Shown: positions 17,123 to 26,221 of the stretch, piece after piece | How positions within the stretch are numbered: position 1 is the stretch's first letter | Layout of the letters: each line of letters starts with the position of its first letter | Source: Sedimentitalea nanhaiensis DSM 24252 | Lineage (GTDB): Bacteria > Pseudomonadota > Alphaproteobacteria > Rhodobacterales > Rhodobacteraceae | Assembly (NCBI RefSeq): GCF_000473225.1 | Contig: NZ_KI421509.1 | Span: 3,056,868-3,120,867, forward strand | Reading direction: 5' to 3' | DNA: 64,000 nt | Translations under genes and position numbers: made by a program | Notes under the pieces: model-generated | What the model saw: the letters and a program-made list of their open reading frames with translations, nothing else | Told to the model about the DNA's origin: nothing | The model's database searches: none

Positions 17123-17437
17123 ATGCCCAATTTCCTGTTTGTTTATCACGGTGGCGGACGCCCCGAATCACAAGAAGACATCGACCGGGTCATGGCGGCC
17201 TGGGGGAAATGGATGGAAGACAACGGGGCCAGCCTGGTCGAGCCCGGCAACCCGGTTGGCATGTCCAAGACCGTCAGCAGCGGCGGCGTTGCCGACGATG
17301 GCGGGGCCAATCCGGCCTCGGGCTATACCATTGTCTCTGCCGCCGACATCGACGCGGCCTGTGCCATCGCCAAATCGAACCCGATGGTTCTGGATGGCTC
17401 TGGTTCGGTCGAGGTGGCGGAAATCATGCAGATGTAA
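17123..17437 (+). CDS. YciI-related (YCII) domain protein
   Basis: A 104-residue protein with the dimeric alpha/beta barrel fold of the YCII family: FLFVYHGGGRPESQEDIDRVMAAWGKWMED and GYTIVSAADIDAACAIAKSNPMV, ending in VEVAEIMQM. SD AAAGGAGA precedes ATG 17123. The ArsR-SRPBCC-YCII set is a known recurring cassette; the YCII members are sometimes linked to sigma factors or oxidative functions, but the role is open. The last 14 bases overlap the convergent asparaginase gene. Confidence 0.88.
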   Translation: MPNFLFVYHGGGRPESQEDIDRVMAAWGKWMEDNGASLVEPGNPVGMSKTVSSGGVADDGGANPASGYTIVSAADIDAACAIAKSNPMVLDGSGSVEVAEIMQM

Positions 17438-18470
17438 ACGCCTGCATCAGTTCGGTCGTCGGTTTAATTTCCCCTGCAAGCAGACCCCGGCGGCTGAGAA
17501 CGGGTGCGTTCATGAACTTGCGGGTGGCCGGGTGGTCGGCCTCAAGCACTCCCAACCCGGTCAGGATCGCGGCGATGGCGCATTCGGCCGCCCGGGTGGT
17601 GCCATCGGCGATTTTCAGCGCCACGCCCAGACGTTTTTCCGGAATGATGGCGACATAGACGCCTTCGGCCCCGGTCTTGATCGCCGCATGCCCCCCCATG
17701 GCGCGCATCAGTTCGGTACAGGCCCGGCCTTCACCTGCAACTAGATCGGGATGTTGCATCATCGCCTGCGTCAGCCGTGCGGCTGCGGCGCTTTGCCGGT
17801 CCGAGCGGTCCGCAGCCGAAGCAAAATATGCCATGGCGCGCGCCAGACCGTGCACGGTGGTGGCAAAATTGGGGGCCGAACAGCCATCGATGCCGAACCC
17901 GGGGCTGGATTGTCCGGTGGTGTCCTCGAAAGCCGCCAATCCGGCCTGTTGGACCGGGTGGTTCACCTCGACATACTCCGGCCCTGCGCCCATATGGCTG
18001 CACAGGGTCAGAAAACCCGTATGCTTGCCCGAACAATTGTTGTGAATCTGACAGGGCGAGACCCCGGCCCGGATCAGACCGTCGCGCGCCGGAATGTTGG
18101 CGGGCTCTTGTGGGCCGCAGCGAAACGCATCCTCGTCCAGATCGAGTTGCGACAGCCATGCCCGAACCCGGTCAGTGTGAATTGCGGCGCCATCGTGCGA
18201 GGCACAGGCCAGCGCCAGATGTTCGCTGTTCAGCCCATATTTGTCCGCCGCGCCCGAGGTCAGCAGCGGCAGCGCCTGCACCATCTTGCAGGACGAGCGC
18301 GGATATATGGTGACATCCGGATCGCCCCACGCGTGCACGATCAGACCGCTGTCATCACAGATCACGGCGTGGCCCAGATGCAGGCTTTCCAGAATCGTGC
18401 CGCGCCAGAGTTCGGTCATTGGAACGGGTTGGGTCAAATCGGGCCTCACAACTTGGCGAAATCCCGCCAA
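17424..18470 (-). CDS. L-asparaginase of the Rhizobium etli type II (AsnA-II) family
   Basis: A 348-residue protein resembling the Rhizobium thermolabile asparaginase family, which differs in fold from E. coli AnsB and resembles beta-lactamase-type hydrolases. Motifs include SSCKMVQALP (catalytic Ser/Lys region), CASHDGAAIH, SGKHTGFLTLC, GIDGCSAPNF and GEGRACTELMRAMGG. It hydrolyses asparagine to aspartate and ammonia (family knowledge). Start is uncertain: ATG 18470, GTG 18449 and ATG 18419 are possible, with the family core beginning around TELWRG. The 3' end overlaps the YciI gene by 14 bases. Confidence 0.86.
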   Translation of the reverse strand: MAGFRQVVRPDLTQPVPMTELWRGTILESLHLGHAVICDDSGLIVHAWGDPDVTIYPRSSCKMVQALPLLTSGAADKYGLNSEHLALACASHDGAAIHTDRVRAWLSQLDLDEDAFRCGPQEPANIPARDGLIRAGVSPCQIHNNCSGKHTGFLTLCSHMGAGPEYVEVNHPVQQAGLAAFEDTTGQSSPGFGIDGCSAPNFATTVHGLARAMAYFASAADRSDRQSAAAARLTQAMMQHPDLVAGEGRACTELMRAMGGHAAIKTGAEGVYVAIIPEKRLGVALKIADGTTRAAECAIAAILTGLGVLEADHPATRKFMNAPVLSRRGLLAGEIKPTTELMQAFTSA

Positions 18471-18606
18471 TCGGTCTTTCGCAGGTGGCGCAAGTTACGA
18501 TAGAGTGTATGCGTCGGCAAGCAGCGGGGCGCGGTCAGACGGTTTGCCCAAAACCGCAGGGTGCCCCCATGGTTATTGAGGTCAAGGACAGTCTGGAGGC
18601 TGGACA

Positions 18607-19137
18607 ATGGGAATGAATTTCGCCCGCGCGGTTGCGGGCCTTTGCATGGTCGGGCTGGCCAGCACTGCACAAGCACAGGATCAAAGCACCAACCGGGTCG
18701 CGGCCAAGACCGACTGGAGCGTGTTCGTCGAGGACGATCCCAAAGAATGCTGGAGTGTCTCTGCACCCAAGGAAACCGTGAACACCCGCGACGGCCGGGT
18801 GGTGGCGGTGCGGCGCAGCGACATCCTGCTGTTTGTGTTCCATCGCCCCGCGGCAGGGGTCAAGGGGCAGGTCACCTTTACCGGCGGCTATCCGTTTGCG
18901 CCGGGCTCGACCGTGAACCTGGATATCTCGGGCAACGAGTTTGAGCTGTTCGCCGAGGGCGAATGGGCCTGGCCTGCCACCGCTGCGGATGATGCCAAGA
19001 TCATTACAGCGATGAAACGCGGTGCGGCGGCCACAATCACGGCACGCTCGGCGCGCGGAACACAGACCAAGGATACGTTCTCGCTGCTGGGCTTTACCGC
19101 TGCGGTCGAGGATGCGGAAAAGCGCTGCGGCGGTTGA
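18607..19137 (+). CDS. Invasion-associated locus B (IalB) family periplasmic protein
   Basis: A 176-residue protein with a signal peptide (AVAGLCMVGLASTAQA, cleavage before QDQST) and an IalB-like domain: TDWSVFVEDDPKECWSVSAP, VAVRRSDILLFVFHRP and ATITARSARGTQTKDTFSL. IalB was described in Bartonella invasion, but homologues are widespread in free-living alphaproteobacteria, where no role is established. SD CTGGAGG precedes ATG 18607; the ATG at 18613 is an alternative. Confidence 0.85.
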   Translation: MGMNFARAVAGLCMVGLASTAQAQDQSTNRVAAKTDWSVFVEDDPKECWSVSAPKETVNTRDGRVVAVRRSDILLFVFHRPAAGVKGQVTFTGGYPFAPGSTVNLDISGNEFELFAEGEWAWPATAADDAKIITAMKRGAAATITARSARGTQTKDTFSLLGFTAAVEDAEKRCGG

Positions 19138-19198
19138 ATTCAACCGCCCAGGCGACCCTGATTCGGCCTTGTTGCGCAAGCGGCAGGGCCGAAGTGTT

Positions 19199-19226
19199 TT
19201 GAAAATGCGCAGAGTTCCTATATAGG
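19199..19226 (+). promoter_or_regulatory. Sigma-70-type promoter candidate of rlmN
   Basis: TTGAAA (19199-19204) and TATAGG (19221-19226) are 16 bases apart, ending 34 bases before the rlmN ATG. The -10 region lies within the palindrome CCTATATAGG. Confidence 0.4.
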
Positions 19227-19260
19227 AGCGGTCTGCTGCTCGTAACCCGAAGGTAACCCC

Positions 19261-20436
19261 ATGTCCGCCACCGCGCCAATCACCCAGGACGTGATGACCA
19301 TTCCGCGTAAACTGCCCGACGGGCCGATCAATCTGGTCGGACTGACCCGTGACGCGATGCGCGATGCCCTGATCGCCCACGGTACGCCGGAAAAGCAGGC
19401 CAAGATGCGGGTCGGGCAGATCTGGCAATGGATCTATCAATGGGGTGTGCGCGACTTTGCCGAAATGACCAATCTCGCCAAGGCGTACCGCGCGCAGTTG
19501 GCCGAGACTTTTGTGATCGAAATTCCCGAAGTGGTCAGCAGGCAGCTCAGCGGCGACGGCACCCGCAAGTATCTGGTGCGTATTGCCGGCGGCCATGAGG
19601 TCGAGGTGGTCTATATTCCCGAAGACGGGCGCGGGACCCTGTGTATCAGCTCGCAGGTCGGCTGTACGCTGACCTGTTCGTTCTGTCATACCGGCACGCA
19701 GAAGCTTGTGCGCAACCTGACTGCCGGCGAGATCGTCGGGCAGGTGATGGTGGCACGCGACGATCTGGGCGAATGGCCTGAAATCGGTGCGCCCAAGGAT
19801 GAAACCCGTCTGTTATCCAACATCGTCCTGATGGGCATGGGCGAGCCGCTGTACAACTTTGAAAACGTGCGCGACGCGATGAAGATCGCGATGGATCCCG
19901 AGGGCATTCAACTGTCGCGCCGCCGCATCACCCTGTCCACCTCGGGCGTGGTGCCCGAAATCGCCCGCACCGCACAGGAAATCGGCTGTCAGCTGGCGGT
20001 GTCCTTTCACGCCACCACGGATGAAATCCGCGACAAGCTGGTGCCGATCAACAAACGCTGGAACATCGCTGAACTGCTCGAGGCGCTGCGCAGCTATCCC
20101 AAGGTGTCGAACTCGGAACGCATCACCTTTGAATACGTGATGCTCAAGGGTGTGAACGACAGCGATGAGGACGCCCGTCGCCTGATTGAACTGATCAAGG
20201 GCATCCCGGCCAAGATCAACCTGATCCCCTTCAACGAATGGCCCGGTGCGCCCTATACGCGGTCCTCGGGCAATCGTATCCACGCCTTTGCGGACATCGT
20301 CTACAAGGCCGGGTATGCCAGCCCGATTCGCACGCCGCGGGGCGAGGACATCATGGCCGCCTGCGGTCAGTTGAAATCGGCCACAGAGCGCGCGCGCAAG
20401 TCGCGCCGTCAGATCGAGGCCGAGGCGGGGCTGTAA
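19261..20436 (+). CDS. rlmN: Dual-specificity 23S rRNA/tRNA adenine C2-methyltransferase
   Basis: A 391-residue radical-SAM enzyme that methylates A2503 of 23S rRNA and A37 of some tRNAs. The CxxxCxxC cluster is CTLTCSFC (Cys135, 139, 142), [11 protein letters not shown] and ISTSG-like LSTSGVVP follow, and the methyl-accepting cysteine is in DIMAACGQL near the C-terminus. An N-terminal domain with [13 protein letters not shown] is typical. It begins after a candidate promoter and is followed four bases later by a DsbA-like gene. Confidence 0.96.
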   Translation: MSATAPITQDVMTIPRKLPDGPINLVGLTRDAMRDALIAHGTPEKQAKMRVGQIWQWIYQWGVRDFAEMTNLAKAYRAQLAETFVIEIPEVVSRQLSGDGTRKYLVRIAGGHEVEVVYIPEDGRGTLCISSQVGCTLTCSFCHTGTQKLVRNLTAGEIVGQVMVARDDLGEWPEIGAPKDETRLLSNIVLMGMGEPLYNFENVRDAMKIAMDPEGIQLSRRRITLSTSGVVPEIARTAQEIGCQLAVSFHATTDEIRDKLVPINKRWNIAELLEALRSYPKVSNSERITFEYVMLKGVNDSDEDARRLIELIKGIPAKINLIPFNEWPGAPYTRSSGNRIHAFADIVYKAGYASPIRTPRGEDIMAACGQLKSATERARKSRRQIEAEAGL

Positions 20437-20440
20437 ACGG

Positions 20441-21208
20441 GTGGCAATGCGACGGCGTGACCTGTTGATCCTGTTGGCAGCCATTGGCGCGGCAGTGGCC
20501 TTGCCGCCGGTGCTGCGGCGGCGGGGACGATCTTTTGACTTTGAACCGCTACCCGGCCTACCGGGATTCCGCCGCCTGCAGTCAGGTGCCATCTCTGGTG
20601 GATCCGGTGGCGATTTCATCCTGACCGGCCTGCATCCTGCCAGCGCCCGCCAGACCGAGTTGCGCCAACAGGTCGTACAAGACCCCTGTCAGGCGGTATT
20701 TGACCGCATCGACGGGTCCGAGGACCGTTTGCCGGTTGCGGTTTTCACCGACTACAATTGCCCATATTGCCCGGACCTTAGCGGGATCGTTGTGGACCTG
20801 ATCGAGACTGGTGCGCCGATTGCCGTCACCTGGCATGATCTGCCGGTGCTGGGGCCACGTTCAGAGGCCGCCGCCCGCGCGGCCATCGCGGCCGGGGCAC
20901 AAGGGCAATACTTGCCCGTGCACCAGCGCCTGATGCGGGGCGTGTTGCGTCCGGGGGACGCGTCTCTGGTTCGGCTGGCGACGGATTTCGGCATGGATCC
21001 GGACCGGTTCCTGCGCGACGTGACCGGCCCTGCGACCGAGAACCGGCTTGAACGCTCCGCCGCGGTTGCCGCCGTCTTTGGCATCATCGGTACGCCGTCG
21101 CTGCTGGTCGGCCGCACGCTGGTCGTCGGTGAAATCACCCGCGATGAATTGCTGCGCCTGATTGAACTGGAACAGGCTGTGCCCTTTGCCGGCTGCCCTG
21201 CAGGATGA
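20441..21208 (+). CDS. DsbA-family thioredoxin-like protein, exported
   Basis: A 255-residue DsbA-type protein: the redox motif CPYC sits in FTDYNCPYCPDLSG, and the cis-proline loop is GTPSLLVG. The N-terminus MRRRDLLILLAAIGAAVAL looks like a twin-arginine-type or plain signal. Such proteins catalyse thiol-disulfide exchange in the periplasm; partner proteins are unknown. Two starts are possible, GTG 20441 and ATG 20447, six bases apart. It lies four bases after rlmN. Confidence 0.85.
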   Translation: MAMRRRDLLILLAAIGAAVALPPVLRRRGRSFDFEPLPGLPGFRRLQSGAISGGSGGDFILTGLHPASARQTELRQQVVQDPCQAVFDRIDGSEDRLPVAVFTDYNCPYCPDLSGIVVDLIETGAPIAVTWHDLPVLGPRSEAAARAAIAAGAQGQYLPVHQRLMRGVLRPGDASLVRLATDFGMDPDRFLRDVTGPATENRLERSAAVAAVFGIIGTPSLLVGRTLVVGEITRDELLRLIELEQAVPFAGCPAG

Positions 21209-21238
21209 CCGCGCGCCGGGACGGGCTGCCGGAGGGGT

Positions 21239-22081
21239 TCAGCGCCCTGGTATCGTGGCCCGCGCGGGGGCCGGTTCCCAATTCTCGATCAACTGCACCG
21301 CGTCCTCGGCCGTATCGACAAAACGGAACAGATCCAGATCGTCGTCGGAAATCGTCCCGGCCTCGGCCAGCGCCTGCCAGTTGATCACCCGCTCCCAGAA
21401 GGGGCGGCCAAACAGCAGAAACGGCACCCGCTCCATTCGTCCGGTCTGAATCAGGGTCAGGGATTCGAACATCTCGTCCAGGGTGCCAAAGCCGCCCGGA
21501 AAGACGCAGATCGCCCGCGCGCGCATCAGGAAATGCATCTTGCGGATGGCAAAATAATGAAAATTGAAACTGAGTTCCGGGGTCACATAGAGATTGGGTG
21601 CCTGTTCATGCGGCAGCACGATGTTCAGACCGATGGAAACCCCGCCGGCCTCTTGCGCGCCACGATTTCCCGCCTCCATGACGCCGGGGCCGCCGCCGGT
21701 GACGATGACGTTTTCACGCCCGTTGCTGTCCAGTGACTTTGCGGTCATCAGTCGCGCAAAATCGCGCGCGACATCATAGAACCGCGACAACTCGGCCAGG
21801 GTCTCGGTGCGGGCCTCGGCCTTGTGCACGGGGTCCGGAATGCGGGCACCGCCAAACATCACGATGGTGCTTTCGATGCCTTGCTCGTCCAGCATCATCT
21901 GCGGCTTGAGCAATTCCAACTGCAACCGCACGGGACGCAATTCGTCTCGGCACAGGAAATCGTCATCCGCAAAGGCCAGCCGATAGGCCGGCGACCGGGT
22001 TTGTGGCGTCGAAGGCACATGTTCAGCGGTGTCGCGGTCCAGGTGCGCATCGCGGAACGGGCTTGGGCGGTCTTCTTTCAT
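21239..22081 (-). CDS. LOG-family (TIGR00730) nucleotide-binding protein
   Basis: A 280-residue protein with the LOG/LonelyGuy Rossmann fold: VTGGGPGVMEAGNRGAQEAGG and the signature PGGFGTLDEMFE with its catalytic Glu. Members hydrolyse nucleoside 5'-monophosphates to base and ribose 5-phosphate (cytokinin-activating type in plants, AMP nucleosidase-like in bacteria). An N-terminal stretch of about 70 residues is longer than the plain LOG core, as in the long bacterial subgroup. It is transcribed divergently from the dehydratase gene 73 bases away. Confidence 0.88.
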   Translation of the reverse strand: MKEDRPSPFRDAHLDRDTAEHVPSTPQTRSPAYRLAFADDDFLCRDELRPVRLQLELLKPQMMLDEQGIESTIVMFGGARIPDPVHKAEARTETLAELSRFYDVARDFARLMTAKSLDSNGRENVIVTGGGPGVMEAGNRGAQEAGGVSIGLNIVLPHEQAPNLYVTPELSFNFHYFAIRKMHFLMRARAICVFPGGFGTLDEMFESLTLIQTGRMERVPFLLFGRPFWERVINWQALAEAGTISDDDLDLFRFVDTAEDAVQLIENWEPAPARATIPGR

Positions 22082-22154
22082 CTAGGGCGGTTCCCTGCTT
22101 GCGTGTCTTTCTCAGCCCTATAGGGTTCGCCGCGGCAAGACCAGTGAGGGGAGT

Positions 22155-23096
22155 ATGGCAATGGGTTGGAAATCCGAGATTATTGCCGCCGCAGGGCGGA
22201 TCAGAAATCACGTGGTACAAACCCCGGTGCTGATCGCGAATGGGTTTGGCCTGAACCATCCGGTAGAGTTGAAGCTCGAACAGATGCAGCATACGGGGAG
22301 CTTCAAGGCACGCGGCGCGTTCAACACCCTGCTTGGCGCTTCGGTGCCCGAGGCCGGGCTGGTGGCCGCCAGCGGCGGCAATCATGGCGCGGCTGTTGCC
22401 TTTGCCGCGCGCGCGCTGGGTCATCGGTCGCAGATCTTCGTGCCCGAGATGGCCGGACCGTCCAAGATCGCGCTGATCCGGGGCATCGGGGCGGAATTGA
22501 CCGTTGTGCCGGGCGAATACGCCAATGCGATGCAGATGGCACAGGATTACGAAGCCAGGACAGGCGCGATGCAGATCCATGCCTATGACGCTTTGCCAAC
22601 GGTGGCGGGGCAGGGGACGTGCCTGCGCGAATGGGAGGAACAGGGGCTGCGGGCCGATACCGTTCTGATCGCGGTTGGTGGAGGCGGGCTGATCGCCGGG
22701 GCACTGGGCTGGCTGGACGGCGCGCGCAAGGTGGTCGCGGTCGAGCCGGAAACCTCCTGCGCGCTGCACGCGGCGCTGGCCGCCGACCAGCCGGTGGATG
22801 TCGAGGTGTCGGGCGTTGCCGCAAACGCGCTGGGTGCGCGCCGCATCGGGCAGATCTGTCTCGATCTCGCGCAGCAGCACCAGATCCCCTCGGTTCTGGT
22901 GAGCGACGACGCGATCCTTGCCGCGCAACGTGCCTTGTGGCAGGCACATCGGCAATTGGTCGAACCCGCCGGGGCCACGGCCCTTGCGGCGCTGATGTCC
23001 GGGGCCTACCGCCCGGCGCAGGGCGAAACCGTCGCGGTGCTGGTGTGTGGCGGCAATATTGCGCCGGATCCGTTCCTGCAAGCCATCCCCCGCTAG
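22155..23096 (+). CDS. Threonine/serine dehydratase-like PLP enzyme
   Basis: A 313-residue fold-type II PLP enzyme. The Schiff-base lysine is in SFKARGAFN, the substrate loop is SGGNHG, and the phosphate glycine loop is GGGGLIAG. Without an ACT domain it resembles catabolic threonine dehydratase or serine racemase types, which release ammonia and a 2-oxo acid. The exact substrate (threonine, serine, or hydroxyaspartate) cannot be told from sequence. GGGAG precedes the ATG. Confidence 0.85.
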   Translation: MAMGWKSEIIAAAGRIRNHVVQTPVLIANGFGLNHPVELKLEQMQHTGSFKARGAFNTLLGASVPEAGLVAASGGNHGAAVAFAARALGHRSQIFVPEMAGPSKIALIRGIGAELTVVPGEYANAMQMAQDYEARTGAMQIHAYDALPTVAGQGTCLREWEEQGLRADTVLIAVGGGGLIAGALGWLDGARKVVAVEPETSCALHAALAADQPVDVEVSGVAANALGARRIGQICLDLAQQHQIPSVLVSDDAILAAQRALWQAHRQLVEPAGATALAALMSGAYRPAQGETVAVLVCGGNIAPDPFLQAIPR

Positions 23097-23109
23097 CGTT
23101 CTTCGCATT

Positions 23110-23138
23110 GTTTGTCAGGGCCACTGCCGCTATAGGGC
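23110..23138 (+). promoter_or_regulatory. Sigma-70-type promoter candidate of dapD
   Basis: TTGTTT (23110-23115) and TATAGG (23133-23138) are separated by 17 bases, ending 30 bases before the dapD ATG at 23169. Confidence 0.5.
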
Positions 23139-23168
23139 GCTAAACCTTCATCACAGGAGATCACCGCC

Positions 23169-23996
23169 ATGTCCAATGCCCAGCTGGAAACCGCCATCGA
23201 AGCCGCCTGGGAAGCGCGCGATACGATCACGCCCGAGACCAGGGGCAAAACCCGCGATGCGATCGAGGCAACTTTGGATGCGCTGGACGGCGGCAAGCTG
23301 CGCGTTGCCGAGAAACAGGCCGACAACAGCTGGCATGTGAACCAATGGGCCAAGAAAGCGGTCCTGTTGGGGTTCCGCCTCAAGGACATGGAGCGGCAGG
23401 CCGGTGGCCCGCAGGATGGCGGCTGGTGGGACAAGGTCGACAGCAAGTTCGCCGGCTGGAAAAAGAAGGACTGGAAAAAGGCGGGCTTTCGCGCCGTTCC
23501 CAACTGCATCGTGCGTAAATCGGCCTATATCGCGCCGGGGGTGGTGTTGATGCCGTCTTTTGTCAATCTGGGTGCCCATGTGGACGAGGGCACGATGGTG
23601 GACACCTGGGCCACGGTCGGCAGTTGCGCGCAGATCGGCAAGAACGTCCACCTGTCCGGCGGCGTCGGCATCGGTGGCGTGCTGGAACCGATGCAGGCGG
23701 GACCCACCATTATCGAGGACAACTGTTTCATTGGCGCGCGCTCTGAAGTGGTCGAGGGCTGCATCGTGCGCGAAGGTTCGGTTCTGGGCATGGGCGTGTT
23801 TATCGGCCAATCAACCAAGATCGTCGACCGCGAAACCGGCGATGTCATGTATGGCGAAGTTCCGCCCTATTCGGTGGTGGTTGCAGGGTCGATGCCCAGC
23901 AAGAACAATGTCAATCTGTATTGCGCGGTGATCGTGAAACGGGTTGATGCCAGGACTCGTTCGAAAACCGGCATCAACGATCTGTTGCGCGACTGA
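23169..23996 (+). CDS. dapD: 2,3,4,5-tetrahydropyridine-2,6-dicarboxylate N-succinyltransferase
   Basis: A 275-residue trimeric left-handed beta-helix acyltransferase of the succinylase route to diaminopimelate and lysine. Hexapeptide repeats run from about residue 115: [53 protein letters not shown] (in pieces), followed by [16 protein letters not shown] and [20 protein letters not shown]. It uses succinyl-CoA. SD AGGAG precedes ATG 23169, and a terminator follows the gene. dapE, the next enzyme of the route bar one, lies 2.2 kb downstream with other genes between. Confidence 0.96.
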   Translation: MSNAQLETAIEAAWEARDTITPETRGKTRDAIEATLDALDGGKLRVAEKQADNSWHVNQWAKKAVLLGFRLKDMERQAGGPQDGGWWDKVDSKFAGWKKKDWKKAGFRAVPNCIVRKSAYIAPGVVLMPSFVNLGAHVDEGTMVDTWATVGSCAQIGKNVHLSGGVGIGGVLEPMQAGPTIIEDNCFIGARSEVVEGCIVREGSVLGMGVFIGQSTKIVDRETGDVMYGEVPPYSVVVAGSMPSKNNVNLYCAVIVKRVDARTRSKTGINDLLRD

Positions 23997-24020
23997 CATC
24001 CAAAGCAGCGCGATCTTTGG

Positions 24021-24049
24021 CCCGGTGCCCCGAGGGTGCCGGGTTTTTT
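24021..24049 (+). terminator. Rho-independent terminator of dapD
   Basis: CCCGGTGCCC (24021-24030) pairs with GGGTGCCGGG (24034-24043) with two G-U pairs and a three-base loop, followed by TTTTTT. It lies between dapD and the convergent Hint gene, whose stop is at 24065. Confidence 0.9.
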
Positions 24050-24064
24050 GCGTGGCGCGTCGGC

Positions 24065-25636
24065 CTAGTCGGCGAACAGCACCTTAGCCTCATGTGCTTT
24101 CAGGGACATCCGGGCCGCTGGGCCATAGGCAGGACCATCCTGGGCGGCCAGATTTGGCATCAAATCGAACAGTTCGGCACGTGTCTCGGCGTCGAACGCG
24201 TCCAGGGTTTCGGCACCTGGGTGATAGCTTTCACTGGCCAGCCCATTGCCGCAGATGATCTCGTGACGGTCAAACAACAGATGAACGTAGTGCACGGTGC
24301 TGCCATCCGCGCGCGGTCGGATGCGATTGTCATCGACCAGTGATTTGGCCTTGACCAGAACTTCGGGGGTGCCAAACAGCAGTTCGGCCCGCCAAGAGGT
24401 GATCAGCACCCGGTGGCAGGGGGACAGTGCGATGCGGTCATGATCCCCCAGCGCACCCTTGGCAAAGACCACCGGAGCGTCCCTGCCTCGGGCGGAGCGC
24501 CGCGTGTGCCCGATCCAGCGCAGTGGCTGGCTGCCGTTATCGCGGGTCCGCACCAGCACACCTGGCGTTAGGGTCTCGACCGGAACCGGACCTTGGGCCG
24601 TATCGATCAGGGTTCCGGCGACGAAACAGGGAACCGTGGTAAGGGTGACAAAACCGGTGTCGGTATTGCCCTCGGAATCCTCGACCGCATAGGAAAACGT
24701 GTTGGTTTCGTCATCGCCATCCGAAACGATTTCAAAGGTTCCGTCGGCGTTGAGCGTGATTTTTTCGCCGGTCGGCAGGGTGACCGTATCGCCGGCGCTG
24801 ACTGGTTGCCCGTTGATGTGGGTGATCGTCAGAGATCCGCTGGCGGTCGAGGAATCATTGGCCAGCGCGTCAATCGTACCGGGTGCGGTTCCATAGACGG
24901 TCAGCGCATCATCATCCGCAACCAGCGCGGTCTGAACCGAGTGACCCGCGATTAGCAGGTTGCTGTCATAAGCGCTGTCACCGCCATCCGCGATAGCAAT
25001 CTTGATCGTGTTATTCTGGCCCGGTATTACCGGTGCCTTCAAGGTCAGGGTCGCGGTGAAACCATCCATTTCGGTATTCGCGATTTCGGCGTTGGCGGGA
25101 TTGTCGACATACAGATTCGAATTCGTCTGGTCGTTGATATTGTTGATGGTGATGTCGCCATCCCCGATCGTTAGCTCGGCCTTGACGCCGTTGACCCAGA
25201 CACCGACCGCATCGTTGAAGCCGCTGTTGACATATTCCAGGTATTCCTCGGATGAGAACGTGACCTGCATGGTCAGAACGGACCCCTCGGGGATGAAGGT
25301 CGATTCAAACACCGCCGCATCATAAGTCTTGGCTCCGGCGATGTCTTCGAGATCCTGGTCGCCGGCGCGGTTGTGATCGGTCGAGGTGCTGGCAGATCTG
25401 TTGGCATCCCCGGAACTTTGGGTAATGTCCGAGGCATTGCCTGTGGACAGGATCACGCCGGTATCCGAGGGGGTGAGCATGCCGGCAACCGAATCACCGT
25501 TGGTGTAGATGCCCGAAGCCGTATCGGCCCCAGTGTAGCTGGCCGAAACGATCTTGATGCTGTCTCCGAAAATGGTTTCGGCCATCTGCTGCGCAGTGGC
25601 AGAGGTATCGATTGGCAGTTCCGAGGCTGTAGGCAT
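24065..25636 (-). CDS. Secreted choice-of-anchor L / cadherin-like / Hint domain protein
   Basis: A 523-residue protein with no classical signal peptide. Residues about 15-235 resemble the choice-of-anchor L domain (LTPSDTGVILSTGNASDI, VTFSSEEYLEYVNSGFNDAVGVW); about 238-335 form an Asp/Thr-rich cadherin-like or Ig-like repeat; residues from about 337 form a Hint (Hedgehog/intein) domain with catalytic start CFVAGTLIDT and the later CHRVLI. Hint domains can cleave themselves off. Such architectures are common in Rhodobacterales surface or type I-secreted proteins; the export route here is inferred. It is inserted on the opposite strand between dapD and dapE. Confidence 0.85.
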   Translation of the reverse strand: MPTASELPIDTSATAQQMAETIFGDSIKIVSASYTGADTASGIYTNGDSVAGMLTPSDTGVILSTGNASDITQSSGDANRSASTSTDHNRAGDQDLEDIAGAKTYDAAVFESTFIPEGSVLTMQVTFSSEEYLEYVNSGFNDAVGVWVNGVKAELTIGDGDITINNINDQTNSNLYVDNPANAEIANTEMDGFTATLTLKAPVIPGQNNTIKIAIADGGDSAYDSNLLIAGHSVQTALVADDDALTVYGTAPGTIDALANDSSTASGSLTITHINGQPVSAGDTVTLPTGEKITLNADGTFEIVSDGDDETNTFSYAVEDSEGNTDTGFVTLTTVPCFVAGTLIDTAQGPVPVETLTPGVLVRTRDNGSQPLRWIGHTRRSARGRDAPVVFAKGALGDHDRIALSPCHRVLITSWRAELLFGTPEVLVKAKSLVDDNRIRPRADGSTVHYVHLLFDRHEIICGNGLASESYHPGAETLDAFDAETRAELFDLMPNLAAQDGPAYGPAARMSLKAHEAKVLFAD

Positions 25637-25641
25637 AAGAG

Positions 25642-25761
25642 ACGCTCGTTCCGGTTGTAGTTGGGTCAGTTCCTAGATGAGCCAAAAACCTTTACCGATC
25701 GTCATTTTTGGTCCCATGGTTTTTCTAAAAATTGACAAAAATCAGATACTTGAACGAGCGT
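25642..25761. repeat. 10-bp inverted repeat around the AT-rich promoter region of the Hint gene
   Basis: ACGCTCGTTC (25642-25651) recurs inverted as GAACGAGCGT (25752-25761), enclosing a 100-base AT-rich region just before the Hint gene start on the minus strand. It could be two operator half-sites or remnants of insertion borders. The rest of 25637-25855 shows no gene. Confidence 0.45.
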
Positions 25762-25855
25762 TGACGCGACCTTGTCGGGTAAAGGAAGCCAGAATTCGAC
25801 GCAAAAGCAGCTGTTGCGCTTGACCGCCGCCGCCCGGCACCGCTATGGCCCCGGC

Positions 25856-26191
25856 ATGAACATCAAGAAACCTTCTCGCCAGCAGGTCTATACCCTCGTC
25901 GTGCAGATTGGTCGCAAGGCGGGCGACGGGCTGCCCAAGGGTGCGACCGGGGCTGCGCTGATGTGTTTTGCCAGCGGCATTGACGAGGCCGAAGCGGTCC
26001 GCGAGACCGTGGCGATCCTGAAGCAGGCCGATACCGCGCCGCTGGATGTCACCGGCCATGGCACCCTGGCCGAACGCGAAGCCGAGGGACACGAGATCGA
26101 TGCCGAGGAGCGCGCGCTTATGCAAAGGGCGCTGGATGAGAATGCCGTGATCGTTGCGCAGGTGACACCGTTCTTTGGCGACGATACCTGA
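25856..26191 (+). CDS. Conserved protein of unknown function upstream of dapE
   Basis: A 111-residue protein, MNIKKPSRQQVYTLVVQIG at the N-terminus, followed by GLPKGATGAALMCFASGIDEAEAVRETVAILKQADTAPLDVTGHGT and EIDAEERALMQRALDENAVIVAQVTPFFGDD (given in pieces). I believe this family recurs before dapE in Roseobacter-group genomes, but no function is known to me. The longer frame starting at 25772 has no support, so ATG 25856 was chosen, although no strong SD is visible before it. dapE starts 30 bases downstream. No membrane segment or signal is seen. Confidence 0.65.
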   Translation: MNIKKPSRQQVYTLVVQIGRKAGDGLPKGATGAALMCFASGIDEAEAVRETVAILKQADTAPLDVTGHGTLAEREAEGHEIDAEERALMQRALDENAVIVAQVTPFFGDDT

Positions 26192-26221
26192 GCCAGCCGA
26201 CCCGATGAAGAGGAAGCCCCG

